DNA from: Apus apus
Lineage: Eukaryota; Chordata; Aves; Apodiformes; Apodidae
Assembly: GCF_020740795.1 (NCBI RefSeq)
Contig: NC_067289.1
Coordinates: 20,046,608 to 20,110,607, forward strand
Length of the DNA: 64,000 bases
Reading direction: 5' to 3'
The notes under the pieces are model-generated. The model saw only the letters and a list, made by a program, of their open reading frames with translations, was not told the origin of the DNA and did not search any database. The position numbers and the translations under genes were made by a program. Of the stretch, positions 1 to 12,259 are shown in pieces (the stretch's first letter is position 1; each line of letters starts with the position of its first letter).

Positions 1-3000
1 TGGTCATAGTTACATTGCAAAAGGCTTGTACTCTGCACAAATAAGACATATGCTATTGAAAGAGTTATTTTAATAAAGTTCAGTAAGAGTTTGGTATATA
101 ATCACTTTCATGTATGTCTTTTCTATGGAGTTCCCCAGGGATGATTATCTCAGTGATGACAGTGCTTATCTATTCTTCTTCCCCACTTTTGGGCCAGAGA
201 CAAATTTTTGGGCAGGCTCTCTTTATAAAATAGAATATACAATACTCACTTTTTCTTTATTCCTTTTATGTCAAGCAGGGAATTAGATATTCTGTTAGAT
301 AGTTTCCTGCCACAAGTACCTTGAAAAGTTGCAGAAATTTGCTGCCAACCAACTAGCTTTTTCTAAAGCCACCAGTCCTGAAATAGTACCAAGTTCTACA
401 TTGGTACAGGCCCCTGTTCAGAAAGAATTAAGCTTTTGTGCTAGCCAAGCTTTAGTAACTGTATTTTAAAACTGCAGGACATTTATCACTCTGTGTGCAG
501 TCTCCTTGTTATAAGCAGCTGGGCATCTGAATTTGTTTCAAGATTAGCATGATAAGAATCATGTATCTTTTTTCCTTTTGTCTCCAGTGTTGACTGATGG
601 GTATCTTGGATGTACAGGCGGTCTCCTGGTGTAGGAAGAGCAGTGTTACCATGAAAAGAGGTGGCTATACAGCACATACAGGGCAGCTGAATGGGGGAGG
701 GTGCAAGACATGCTGGTCCCATACATGAATAAGAAAAGCCCCAGGAAGGCACTGGCAAAGCAGCTCTCCATGGAGAGCATATGGGACATGGCAGCACCTC
801 CCCATGGGACATCAAGATAGGCTGCACCCATCTTGCCTTCCTGATGCCTTGTTCTTGCTAATCTAGATCTGACAGGATTATTTCACACAATACAAATCCA
901 AATGTGTCTATTTAAAGATAACCAGAGAAAGTAAAAATACATATAGGGAGAGCTGTCTCTCTATTTTTTTTTATTAAAAAAGAATAGTTTAAAGTGCAGA
1001 GAGGATAATGCAGAGAGGATAACACTGTGTTCTTGACCAGTGACAGGCTTTAGCTTCAATATCTGATGAATCACAGTGTCTGAAGTGAGAATCTGGTGTT
1101 TCAGCGTACACCTAATGCTGTTCTCTATCAAGGCTGAAAAGTCATTCTTCTCTAAGTCATGAGAAAAAGCAACTTTCAAATTCACCTTCTTCCATAACAA
1201 AATTATTGGCAAACTTTTTAGGGGTATATGGTTTTATCGTGTGTGACGAATAACAGCTCTTACAGAGACAGAAGTTTATGTAAACCACATATCCACATGA
1301 CCTGCAAACATGCAAAATTGATGCACAAGCTTAGCTGTTAATTATGACATCAAGCTGCAAAGGAAATTATAGGATGTTGTAAATATTTTTATTTGGTCTC
1401 TGGTTTTGTGTTTGCTAATGACGCACCAATCTATCATGACCAAAACACAGAAAATGCAAGTGCACATTAACAGATTATGAATGTGTGAAAGAAATATGGC
1501 AACTGCAGTACTGCACAAGAGCCACAAATCTTTTTTTTTATTATTGTGGCTCGAAAACCTAATAAATTAAGGATGAAAAAAACATCTAATTAAGTTACTG
1601 CATTGTAATGCTAGCACTATTGATAGAATAGTTATTTAACAACATCATAATGAATGACAAATTGTCACATCTTTGTAAGGTGTTATGCAGTGTTTTAATA
1701 CATTATTTCTTTTCTCATTGTTGCTTTTAAACACTGCTTAACATCAGTCATATTTCTATTCACTTGTTTCCCATCTTTTGCAGAAAAAAAAAAGGATGCT
1801 GCAACTTAGGTTTTCATTATTTAAAGTGTGCCATCCCAATCAGTTTAAAGAGTGAGTAAATAAACCTTAGTAAGCCACTGTTTTTTTCATAATGCTTATA
1901 ATAAATAATTCTTGCAATACATAAGCTAAAGTTTATTAGTAAATAATAAAGGAAATTAATCAGGCTGAGAAGGATTATATGTTCCTTTTAGAACAGAGAC
2001 ACACGCTTCAATGTTCAGCTGCCCAGGGATAATATTTAATTAACCCACTCAGTTATAAATTCATGAAGACTTTTCTTCATCAGAATAAAACCCAGAGTAG
2101 CAAATGCCTCAGAAATTATCCTCTCTCAGACAGCAGCTAATATTAATTTGCCCATTGTTTAATCAGAAAACCCTTGCAAATAGAGATGGTTAAGGGATCA
2201 GGTGGCCCTCAGAATTTTTGTGAGTTAATTTGCTGCAGGTTTGTGTTATGAGGGACTTGTCCAGCAAGTCATCATCTTGTCCAAACTCACAGATTAGTTT
2301 CTGATAGACATTAGTGCTCAAGACTTGGCTGTTCTCTATTTCTGACATGCAGGACTAAACTAAAGTCATAGAAATAAGTTATAATTATCCTTCGAATAGT
2401 GTGAGCTACTCATGTTCCCACTGCATGTAACTATTGACTCTTATTATAGTAGGTTTATGTGGGAATGAGGTAGAGAAACAGAGGATCTCTCTCTTGTCCA
2501 GCTACTACTTTCCTGAACACCTCGGAGTCCACTGCTTAAGTAAAATCCAATCCAAACTCGGTAAAGTGCACTTGGTTTTCCCTGTTGAAACCATCCAGAG
2601 TCCTTAAACCATCAGCTTTTGTGGTTCACTGACTACCTGAATGAATTATTTTCAATTGATTTGGCACATCTTCAAAGGAACAGATGGTCCCATCTTTCCT
2701 GGAAAAACAATAACTGCAGCAACAACAAAATAATCTGTGATTCTGCCTGGAAACTCTTTAAATGTAAGGGAGAGCTTGATGACCATTTTACATTCCTGAT
2801 GATTACCTCAAGGAAGAAATATATTTCTCAAGAAAATCACATTATCATTTACTAAGCAAAGTACTGCATCCATGGAGCAGTTGTCTGAGGTTGCAGGGAG
2901 ACTAAACTGTTGTGCATAAATTTCCAACAGGACCTTCCCAGCAATACAGCAGCTGCAAAAAGAGAGATTATGAAGATATGATGCTGAGAGATTTCTTTAT

Positions 3001-3402
3001 TTGAAGCTAAAAATAAACTAATATCTGTTACAAAGAAAACCATAGAAGGAAATAGGAACTAAGTTTAGAGAGGCAAAAAATATGTGATTAGGAATATGCA
3101 GAAATAGCATGAGAGATTTTAAATTTTAAATAGCCAAAATTTGTCTGGATTACTACTCAGTTTCTTTTAGAGAATGTTTTGAATAGTCATGGTTTAGGAG
3201 TGCTTGCTATAAACCAGTATCCTGTGTATCTTTAGAAGGAGATTATCCTGAATTTGTCTTTTGCTTTCTAATATTTCAACATAGAAAAAGGGATATAATT
3301 GACAAGGCAATTTTCTTCAATTATTGAAAAAAAGTAATAAGATACACAAGAATAGAATAGGGACAAAGCAATAAATAATAAATAAAATTAAATTTAAAAA
3401 AT
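1..3402. other. Unique AT-rich DNA, no gene seen
   Basis: This stretch holds only short open frames (longest 113 codons, minus strand, 486-827) with overlapping alternatives on both strands and no recognisable domain. I see no repeat family, RNA gene or convincing splice-site pair. A short A tract near 1786-1795 is the only low-complexity feature. It reads as intergenic or intronic sequence. Confidence 0.6.
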
Positions 3403-3491
3403 AGGGTTCCTTGCTCATGGCAGGGGGGATTGGAACTTGATGATCTTTAAGGTCCCTTCCAACCTTCATGATCCTATGATACTATGATTCT
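3403..3491 (+). mobile_element. CR1 retrotransposon 3' tail, severely 5'-truncated
   Basis: About 90 bases match the extreme 3' end of avian CR1: a 'ctcatggcagggg' segment, then 'gatctttaaggtcccttccaac', then degenerate copies of the ATTCTATG octamer (atcctatg, atactatg, attct) at 3470-3491. CR1 is a non-LTR retrotransposon whose copies are usually 5'-truncated and end in this octamer microsatellite, not in poly(A). No coding sequence remains. The segment closely resembles the tail at 10231-10391, so both probably belong to the same subfamily. Confidence 0.9.
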
Positions 3492-6400
3492 AAATAGATC
3501 TTACTATATTAAATACATACTGTTTTGCAAGTTTTAAAGGTAATATAAAAAACTTACATTGATTAAAAAGAAAACCTTGCCCTGTACAGAATAGCTGTAA
3601 TAAAAAATTATATTAAATCTGATTTTTTTTTTTCCTTTTAGTTTCTGTTTTTAAATTCCAAGTGAATTCTTCAGGATACTAGGGTGTATTACAGAAGAGA
3701 TGCTCTCCTGCATACAAGACCTATGCCAGTTTCAGTTTTCTGTCTTTTATGGGCAATTCTAGCTATTGGTAGCATGCTAGAGAAGAAATATTTGGGGAGC
3801 TACTTTAGCTGAGGCAGTGCTCAAACATTTAGTTACTGTGCCTTTGGCTTTTCAGATGTTCTCAGCCTGTGGTGTCTCTTCTGTTCAGCTGGTGAGTAGG
3901 ATGGGGAGAGGATCCTGCTTAAAATCAGCGTGCTGCAGACTCCTGCTTGTCGTTTTTCAGCTCGATTTGCCTCCTGATCCAAATCATTGCATGAATCTGA
4001 TGATAAGACTGCTGTGTGGGGCTAGGAATAAGTCCTAAATAGCACAGGTTCTATAATCTAGCTCTGCTACCAAGTAAACGCACATCAGGTTGTGGCTGGC
4101 ATGAACAAATGTGTTTCTCTGCTTCCGAGTCAGGGAGAGGGAGGCTCAGTGAAGGAAATCTGTGCCGGAGACCAGTTGATGTGCATTTGCATTGACAGGA
4201 GACCTTCAGGGGGGGTGGTCTAGATGTCGAGGTGGTTCTCTGGGGTAGATTATTCCTACAAGCAAGCTGACAGGTCAGGCAATTCCTGCAGCCTGGCAAC
4301 ATTCTTGGGAAAGTACTTCTGTGGTAATGTGGTCTATTCCCTCACTAAGGTACAGCTGGTATTTAACTGAGGGGTTCAAGGGCCCTGAACATCTGTCAGA
4401 GAGGAGAACAGGTGGAATCCAGCTGTGGCCACAGTTGCTCTTGCATTTCATGGATTATACTAAATTCCTATGAGATGCTGCTTAGATTCCCTATGAAAAG
4501 CACTTTACTGCAGGATAACATATTGCCCTCAGTCTGTAGCTTGGGTCCCTGCTCAGTGAGGGTTTCATTTTCCGTTTACACAATAGAACCAATAACAAGG
4601 AAACATGGAAGCATCCTTAGGTTCTAAATAATTATATTTGCTAAGTGTACACAAAGAGCTTGGCTGCAGTCTCACCATCAATCTGACTGATTTCTGGCAG
4701 CTCCTTTCCCCTCATGCATTGAGATGGTTATTGGAGTGCTCACAGGATACTTGCAGGGGATTTCTTTTTCTTCTGTGATAAAAATGATGGTCACAATTAG
4801 CAATCAGCAAACAGCCTATGGCATCATTGCAGACAGATTTTTTTGGACAATATTTAAAGTTGAAAGGAGTAATTTTATTTTGCATAAGTGCTACTTAAAT
4901 ATTCTTTACATTCAAACATTCCTAGGGGTAAAAAAGCCATTTTATAGGAGAGCAGTTCAGGCTGTTATTGACATCAATACAGCTCATCTGTTTACGTAAT
5001 TCTAAGTAGGATATGTTTGGTAAAATACTTTCAGGAAAAGTCCTCTTAGTGAGTATTGAGTGAATACTGAATGACAGGAATTCTTTTTCATAATTACTTC
5101 GTATTTAATTACTATGTCATAGGCCTACATTAAAGCTTACTTGAAAGATTTGTTTTTCTATGGATTATTGAAAAAAAGACCAAAGGTATTTAATATACAT
5201 GACTTGAGAATAAGGTTTTCCCAGTACATAATATGTTAAGGTGATGCAAAATAAAATGTCATATTTTTTTCCCCTTTTATATTCAGTGGTTGACAGTTTT
5301 TAGTTTTTTGTTCTGTATCTTCTGTTTTCTGTCATTTTCCTCATGTCTCTAAATGAGTTGTAACCTTCAACAATTTTGTTGTCCATCAAAATCAGAAAAC
5401 AGAGAAATCTCACCAACTGAAACCTTTTGATTTTCAGTGCTGCTTGTTCTGTCTTTCTTAGTTCAGCCTCAAATTTAGGATCTCTCCATGGGGGAAGATG
5501 GATCCTTGGTGAAGACTGACTTTGTTACAGCTTGACAGCACTTTATTACATGCCTCAGTTTTACAGGCTTTTTTTATAGCATTAAACTTCATGTTTAACT
5601 GAAAATTGAAAATAAGTTGAAAATTCAAAACAAGTTGCAATCAGAGCTCCAGCACCGCTTTGTTGTGTACTGCTGCAGATTTCAAACTCTTTTTGCTAAC
5701 TGAACCTTTTTTAAAAAACAAAGCAAGACAAAACTTTGGCCCAGCTGATAACTATGGTGATGCTTTGCTGAGAACACTGGAAAAACACACATGGAATGTC
5801 AAACTGAATGGTGAAATGAGTCTGAAGTCATTTGTCTACGGGATTTTGCTGAATCTCTGTGAAATGTGAATCTGTGACTGTGCTCAAAAACATCTTCACA
5901 GTCGTGCTCTTTGCAAAGAAGTCACCTCACTGAGAAGTTAGGCAATGAAGTGAGCTGTGCCTCAGAGCTGATAATCTTGGACAACTCAATTTGTTGTTTA
6001 GTATTTTACCTAGATAGAAAATGGGATGATGACATGGCAGGTACATGACAGGTACATTTTAAAGATTTGTTGCTAATTATCTGCAAGAAGCTTTTGGAAT
6101 CTTGTATGAAATTCATGTTTAATGTTTACTGTGTTAAAGATTGCTGAAGGAAATAGAGAAGACAAGAAAGAAGCGTAAGAAGGTAGGAATTTCTGGGAGG
6201 GACACTGCTGCTTCACCTGTCTCTGCCTGCTTTGAGTCTTGCCTAATTAGCTTGTATTTCATCTCTTGGAGCAAAGAATTCCCTGCTACGTGTTTGTCCA
6301 TGAGGAGCACAGTGAGATCCTGCTAGAGGACTGTTCCAATGTTGATAATCAGCTCCAGTGTAACTTTTTTTTGTTTGTGTTTGGTTTTTGTTTGGGTTTT

Positions 6401-7628
6401 TTTTTGTGGTTTTGTTTGTTTGTTTGTTTTTTGGGTTTCTTGTTGGGTTTTTTTGTAAAAACAAGCAAATTAAAGACCATAACCAATATGTTTCCAGTTG
6501 CAACATGGTGAACAAACAGATAATTTTACCCCCTCTGCTGCTTACCAAAGCAATACTATAAAGATCCTTTTAATTTAGGTTAGTGCTGTGAAGATTAAAG
6601 CTTAATTAAAATGCTAAAACAAACAAAAAAATTAAAACCTGAAGCAGCACAGGAAAAATAGAATGACATAATTATGGTCCAGTGGATACTTATCACTTGG
6701 TATGAAGCTTTAGAGAAAAGGTATTTTTCACTCTCAAGTAAGAATAATTTTATTCTAATCATAAAATTGAATGCTCAGAACAACCTAGAATCAAAACTGT
6801 TTATAAATTAATAAGGACAGTAGGAAGGGATGTGTTATTCCTCTCATAAAATATAGGATAGCAAGTTTTTTCTTTGCTGGTCCATTTCCTTAAAATTCTG
6901 TTGCACAGCCACCAGGGAGAAAGACTTTATGAAGACAGAAAAAATTACTGTATTCCAGTATTTCAGAAGGCTTGCATAGAAATTCAGCTATTTGATTTTA
7001 AAGGTCTCTTACTTTCAAATTCATTAATAAACATACCCTATCATGAATTTGGAGGAGGTCAGATTTTTCAAGTGGTACCAAGAGCATAGTTTCCTTTTAT
7101 CAACAGAGCTACACTAATTTGTACCAGGTGAAAAGGTATGTGGAGGTGTCAGTGTGATATAATTAGCAGAAACTCCTCCAGGAATGAGATTGTTACTGCC
7201 TTTGTTGGCTAGTTAAACATTTGTTGCTTTGCCAGATTTATCCTAATGAGTTTAAAATAATTGTGGAAAAACCATATGTTTGCCCAGTAGAAGGCAAACC
7301 AAGACATGAGACAATAATCTCTCAGTGCAAAAAATCAAAGTAGTGATCTCTGTCCATGACAAAGCAGGAGCACAAGGGAAAGAGTAGCTTCAGCTCATTA
7401 GTGTGTGCACAGCTGTCTTGCTACTTTCTGCAAAAACTTTGCTAGCAAGATCCAACAGCTCTTACCCTGGAGAAGTAACTCCAAAGACAACTGGACTAAA
7501 AATGCCCTCTCGTTAACTTTGTTCACCTTGCTCAAGCATTTTAAAACTGTCGTGAGCCATATATCACACATTTTTAACCTGCACAGAATCGTTAGTAAAA
7601 TTAGACATTTATCCTTTCATCAAGGCAA
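3492..7628. other. Unique AT-rich DNA with one T/G tract
   Basis: No supported gene. On the minus strand, 4676-4715 reads from an ATG for 13 codons (starting M-R-G-K-E-L-P-E) into a GTGAGA splice donor, which could be a short first coding exon but is too short to claim. All other open frames are short and overlapped on the opposite strand. A T/G-rich low-complexity tract lies at 6365-6456. Confidence 0.5.
6365..6456 (+). repeat. T/G-rich low-complexity tract
   Basis: About 90 bases of almost only T with interspersed G, including several TTTG repeats around 6410-6428. It produces artificial Phe/Gly/Leu-rich open frames on the plus strand and Lys/Asn/Thr-rich ones on the minus strand. It behaves as a simple repeat; no function is implied. 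Confidence 0.85.
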
Positions 7629-7630
7629 CA

Positions 7631-7918
7631 TTACATTGTTTCAATATTGTGATGATTTACTGTCCATATAACTCGACCTGGCAGCTTAACAGTGACTTCT
7701 CGCCACAGGATGCCCTGGAAGCTGAAAGGTTTCTGGACTTCAAGGACAAGCTCATGGACATCATCTGTCGATACCAGTGAATCTACTGAGGTTGCTGCAA
7801 CTGTCTGGCCCGGGATGTCTGTGAGAGGCAAACAACTGGAGGCTTCTGGAGCACACAGGTGAAGTGTTTCATCCAAGTCTGCCCCATTCTGAGACTCTTC
7901 CCTGATATCTCATTTTGC
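7631..7918 (-). other. Exon-like patch, open on both strands
   Basis: The minus strand is open from an upstream stop near 7918 to a stop at 7631-7633. It contains a possible acceptor (tgcctctcacag) after which the frame reads D-I-P-G-Q-T-V-A-A-T and later F-S-F-Q-G-I-L-W-R-E-V-T-V. The plus strand also carries a possible terminal exon at 7709-7780: an acceptor-like cgccacag, then 23 codons rich in CTG, GAC, AAG and ATC (D-A-L-E-A-E-R-F-L-D-F-K-D-K), then TGA. The two readings exclude each other as coding sequence. GC content and CpG number are higher than nearby. I do not recognise a family in either reading, so product and strand are unresolved. Confidence 0.3.
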
Positions 7919-10230
7919 CCACTGTTGGAGACAGGATATTGCATTACCTGGAGCTTTCATCAGGTTCTGTACAACACTCTTACGTTAGCAAACGTTTCTG
8001 GCAAATGAAAATTTCAACTTTAAAAATATTGTCCTTCCTTTTCTAATCAAGATACAAACGAATTTCCTGGCTTCCAGGCTAGCAGAGATGTAGGAGGTCT
8101 CTACAGACCTACAACTCAGTTAGTTATTCCAGGATATATTTCTGATTATGTTAGCTAAGCTGTTAAGAAATCTTACAGTATAAATCTCTCTGGTGGTGTT
8201 CCTGCAAAACTTAAAAAAAAAATCTTTCACCAGGCAGTACTGCAGGAAATTCTCCCACACCCACCAGCTTGGATCATTGTCTTTGAGGAACCATAGATTA
8301 TGAGGACATGAAGGGCTATATAATTTAATATCACCATGAGCAAATGTAGTTAAAAATTATAATTATAATTTCCATCTTAAGAAAAGTGAAATATTTTTGT
8401 TCTCAAAGAATTATTAGTTTCTCATAGCTACTTACAGAAAAAAAGCCATGTAAATTTATTCTAGGATGCCATTGTACAACTTACCCTGCCAGGGGCTCAG
8501 GCTATTTATGATTTTGACTGCATCATCTTCACTAAACTTAAAAAAAATATATTTCCATGGTAACCACTGCATCACACAACATAGACGTGTATATGCCACT
8601 TGGGTCTTTAAAGAGGCTGAGTCTGGAAAGAAATTATAGCCTGCAATTTTTTACAAAATAACATTCTTCTTAGCAAATGTTTGTTTTGATGTTTTCTCAA
8701 GAAATACTAGTTTTACATTAAAAACATCATATAAAATAATGCACGTACAATAGCATAGTTCTGTGATAAAACCATTAACATTATGAGAGTCATTCATGCA
8801 GGTGAGATCACTGGGCTGTAAGAGAAGAGAGGGAAGGGGTGTGAGAGGTTGATATTCTGTTGGTCTGTCTTTCTGTTAGTTCTCTTAGCCATTATTTTTC
8901 TATTTTTCTGTTTCTATCATAGTACAATGATAAGGTCAAAGCAAGGTCAGAGTGGTCACATAGATACAAATGGTTACCATATATATATGATTAGGTTTTC
9001 AAACTGATTTTTGCAGGTACTCTCCTGCAAAAAAGTGGAGGTCATTTTGTTTGTCTCTAACTTTTTAATGAAGCTCCACATATTCATATTAGAGCCTTTA
9101 AGGATGCTTCTTTTCGTCTTCCTGTTCGGATGCAGCATCCCACATCCCAGACCTGTTTTGTGATCCATGCAAGTAGGCTGCATTGCAGAGAGCTGACAGA
9201 GAAAAGCTTGGAGGCACAACCCTTGTTGGCTTGCCTGGTTGCGGCTTTGGGCTCCTACAAGGCCTGTTAAACAGGTCCAAAATGTCAGAGCTAAATATTC
9301 ATGTCTGCTCATACAGCAGCATCAAACAGCAGGAGGTCTCTGCTGGGTAGCGTCAGTGAGCTAGAATATTATTTTTGTGGTTCAAAGTAGATTTAAAGCA
9401 AAAAAACCCCAAGTATATCTGAAGCCTGGGGAGATGTCTGACATGTGGATTTTGTCTCATGGATTCCAGTGAAGTGCCTCTGGACCAGGAAGCCATGGAC
9501 TGTGCCTGTGGCTTTAGTGTGTGGCTGTGGGCCTGCTGGCACATTACACACAGGTTCTGGCAGAGGCTGCTTGTTGGTGCAGCCCCGTTCATGTTGGAGC
9601 CACTTTCCCACTGGAATAATCAGAGCCTGAGACTGTCTCTCTGCACTCTGGAAATCCTTCATTTTCTTGGCAAGCAGAGTCGCTTGCCAATATTTAGCCC
9701 TCAGCAATTTTTTTATGATTGAGTTATAAAACCTGAAAATATGAGCTTATAATGAAAATGCCAGCACCACATTAAAGATAGCAGGAGCTGTGGGCACTGC
9801 AATGATGTTCTTGCTATGGTTTAAATTCCTTCTCCAAACCAGCCCTGCTTCCCTCAGCGCTGGCAGTAGGAGCTGTTCTCAGCACCTGATGCTCTGAATG
9901 TGCCAGGTGTGGGCAGCCGCATGGACGGGCTGCCTCAGCACACAGCCCAGGTCTGAGCTGTGCTGCACCATTCCAGGAGGGAGAGAAGAGGCTGTAAACA
10001 AAGTGATGGCATACAGTTATCTTGTTTTCTGCAATTAATCTTATACCTAGGGAATGCCTATAATTTGACTTGACTTCTTGTTTACACCCACTTACGCAGC
10101 CAAGTAAGGGAAGGCTAGACTTCTGTTTTCTTGGAAAGAGAGATTTCCCTTTGCTCCTCATGCCAGAGCCTTGGGGTTATTCTACATTTCTCTTTGCCTG
10201 TTGGGGTCACTTGAGAACCTTTTCAGACTT
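7919..10230. other. Unique DNA, no supported gene
   Basis: Apart from the minus-strand exon-like segment at 8485-8531, I see no gene, RNA or transposon here. Open frames at 8974-9722 overlap on both strands and show no motif. A GC-richer patch around 9830-9990 has no clear structure. Confidence 0.5.
8485..8531 (-). other. Exon-like segment, 47 nt
   Basis: On the minus strand a T-rich tract ending in tttag is followed by 47 nt and then GTAAGTTG, a near-consensus donor. Only one frame is open; it reads E-D-D-A-V-K-I-I-N-S-L-S-P-W-Q with one base at the start and one at the end shared with neighbouring exons. It could splice in phase to the acceptor around 7820 on the same strand, where the minus-strand reading continues D-I-P-G. 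No family is recognised, and a pseudoexon is an equally good explanation. Confidence 0.25.
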
Positions 10231-10391
10231 CACGGATATAATGTCCCCTCCCTGGAGGTGTTCAAGGCCAGGTTGGATGAGACTTTGTGCAACCTGGTTT
10301 AGTGTGAGGTGACCCTGCTCATGGCAGGGAGGTTGGAACCTGGTGATCTTTAAGGTCCCTTCCAACTTTAACCTTTCTATGATTCTATGAT
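10231..10391 (+). mobile_element. CR1 retrotransposon 3' end, 5'-truncated
   Basis: Sense-strand CR1 3' UTR. It holds 'ccctccctggaggtgttcaa', the 'ctcatggcagggaggttgg' segment, 'gatctttaaggtcccttcc' and terminal octamers (ctatgattctatgat). Truncation has removed all coding sequence. It is about 70 bases longer at its 5' side than the copy at 3403-3491. The 5' boundary is approximate. Confidence 0.92.
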
Positions 10392-12259
10392 AATATATAT
10401 CATGTATATATTATATAAATACTTATTATTTCTTGTATACACATTGCATATAATCTCCTGCAACTTGAAATACTTTTGACTACCTAATTTTTTTTACTTA
10501 GAATAGTGACATCTGGCTGAAGCTGAACTGCCTGGGATGGGGTGGAGGGCAGAGCAGTGGTGCCTTTGAGGGAAGGCACTTCAGGGATGCTGACAGCTTC
10601 ACTTCACCCTTTCTTCTGCCTCTCCCTTTACACTTCCCATTTCCCTTCTCCTTTCATCTGTCTGTTCCTTCCTTCTGTTAGGACCTTACCTGACTGAACG
10701 CTGGAGTGGAGGATTAGGAAATTAGTAAACTAATGTGATTAGAATATCTGCCATAATAGAGTTTCACATATCCAAATGTAGGGTTGAGATTTCATTGCCC
10801 TCACCATTGATTCTGAATGTGCAGAGGATCACTGTGTCCATCAAGGCAATCCTCTACAATTAGTCATTCTTGACTGGAAGTTATTATTATAATAGCTGCT
10901 AATGAATTACTTTTTGAAAGTCATTTTGGCGTCACAGAACTGGGGGCTGTGAAAGTAAAGGCTAAGTTTAGAGTAATAAAAATGGAAGAGAATAGTGAGT
11001 CTGGAGAAATAAAATACCCACGGATTAAGCTGGATGACAAGTGGTAGTAAAAATAGAATGAAGACTAAAAATTGAAAGGAGTATTGAAAACTTGAGGCAT
11101 AAACAAAGGCAAGCTCTGGGATGAGGAAAGAGAGCAAAACTTCCTCAGATTTCAAAGTGCAGTGCAAATGGAAGGCCCTGTTTGCACAGTAGGCTGCTTA
11201 GGGCCTTGGCTGCACAATTTCTCCCAGTATTAGAAATGCATTTTAAATACCAGTTTACATTACCATGGCAACCATGCAGATTGGCCATGTCTTTGCTGAA
11301 CTCATAAAATACAGGAACTTAAAACCCCAGAACCTCACGTAGCCTGATAACTCGTCTGTGAATTAGTTTTTGATGGTTACAATTAATTGTCCCTTACCAC
11401 TTGTCTATTCTAATTTTGTTTCTCTTTACCTGAAATATGTCCTTCAGAGTCAGGACCTCATTAATCACTGTCTTTCCCAGTGGTATAACGCTACTGATAT
11501 TCAGAGATTACCTGTAATATGTAAGAAACACATTGATGAATGAGCCCTTGAAATTCCATGTTTAAGCTGTGTGGTAAAATAGCATCTCTGTTAATATTGC
11601 AGTTTCTTTGCTTGAGATAATTGCACCTTTCTTGATTGTCAGATAGTCAGGGAAATAAAGGGAAGAGAAGAACAGCTATGACTGAATCATTTCTGAAATG
11701 ACAACCCCTTTCTCCTCCTCCTCACCATCTTAGTGACACTACAGGGAGAAAAGGGTGCTCTCCTATCCAGGAGAGACAAGAAAGTTGATTGGCATAAGGT
11801 TAATATTCACAGCTTCAGTATCTGAACGCTGAGCATGCCAGCTAGAGCAGGCCCCAGTCCCAGTGTGGGATGGTCTTGCAAGTATTTTAAAAATAAATCT
11901 AATGAATTCTCTGATCGTGTATTAACAAGCAGTAGTTGGAACCAGCAAGTATGTTCTCTTTTGCTCAGGACCATGTTTCCTCTGGTCAGTCCATGTCCCA
12001 CAGTAGTAACTGGTGAAGCTGAAATTATTTTTTTGTTATTGGTATGGTAACTTAAGAACAGTGTTAAATATCCATCCTTTAAAAATATGAACCCCTTTCT
12101 CTAAGTTACATGTTTATATTTACACAGCTACTGAATCTTTGATGTGTCATTTCAGTGAAAATGAAGTCCCCCTGACTGGTAGCTTGTCACTTCCTATTGG
12201 ATGCTATTAAAAAAGGGCAATGCAAGCAAGTAAAAACACTCTGGAGTTTTGAGATCTTT
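10392..12259. other. Unique AT-rich DNA, no gene seen
   Basis: The region opens with a short AT-rich run next to the CR1 tail (10391-10440). On the minus strand a CAG|GTAAGG donor motif lies at about 10690, but no open exon of usable length precedes it. The remaining frames are short and unconserved in appearance. Confidence 0.5.
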
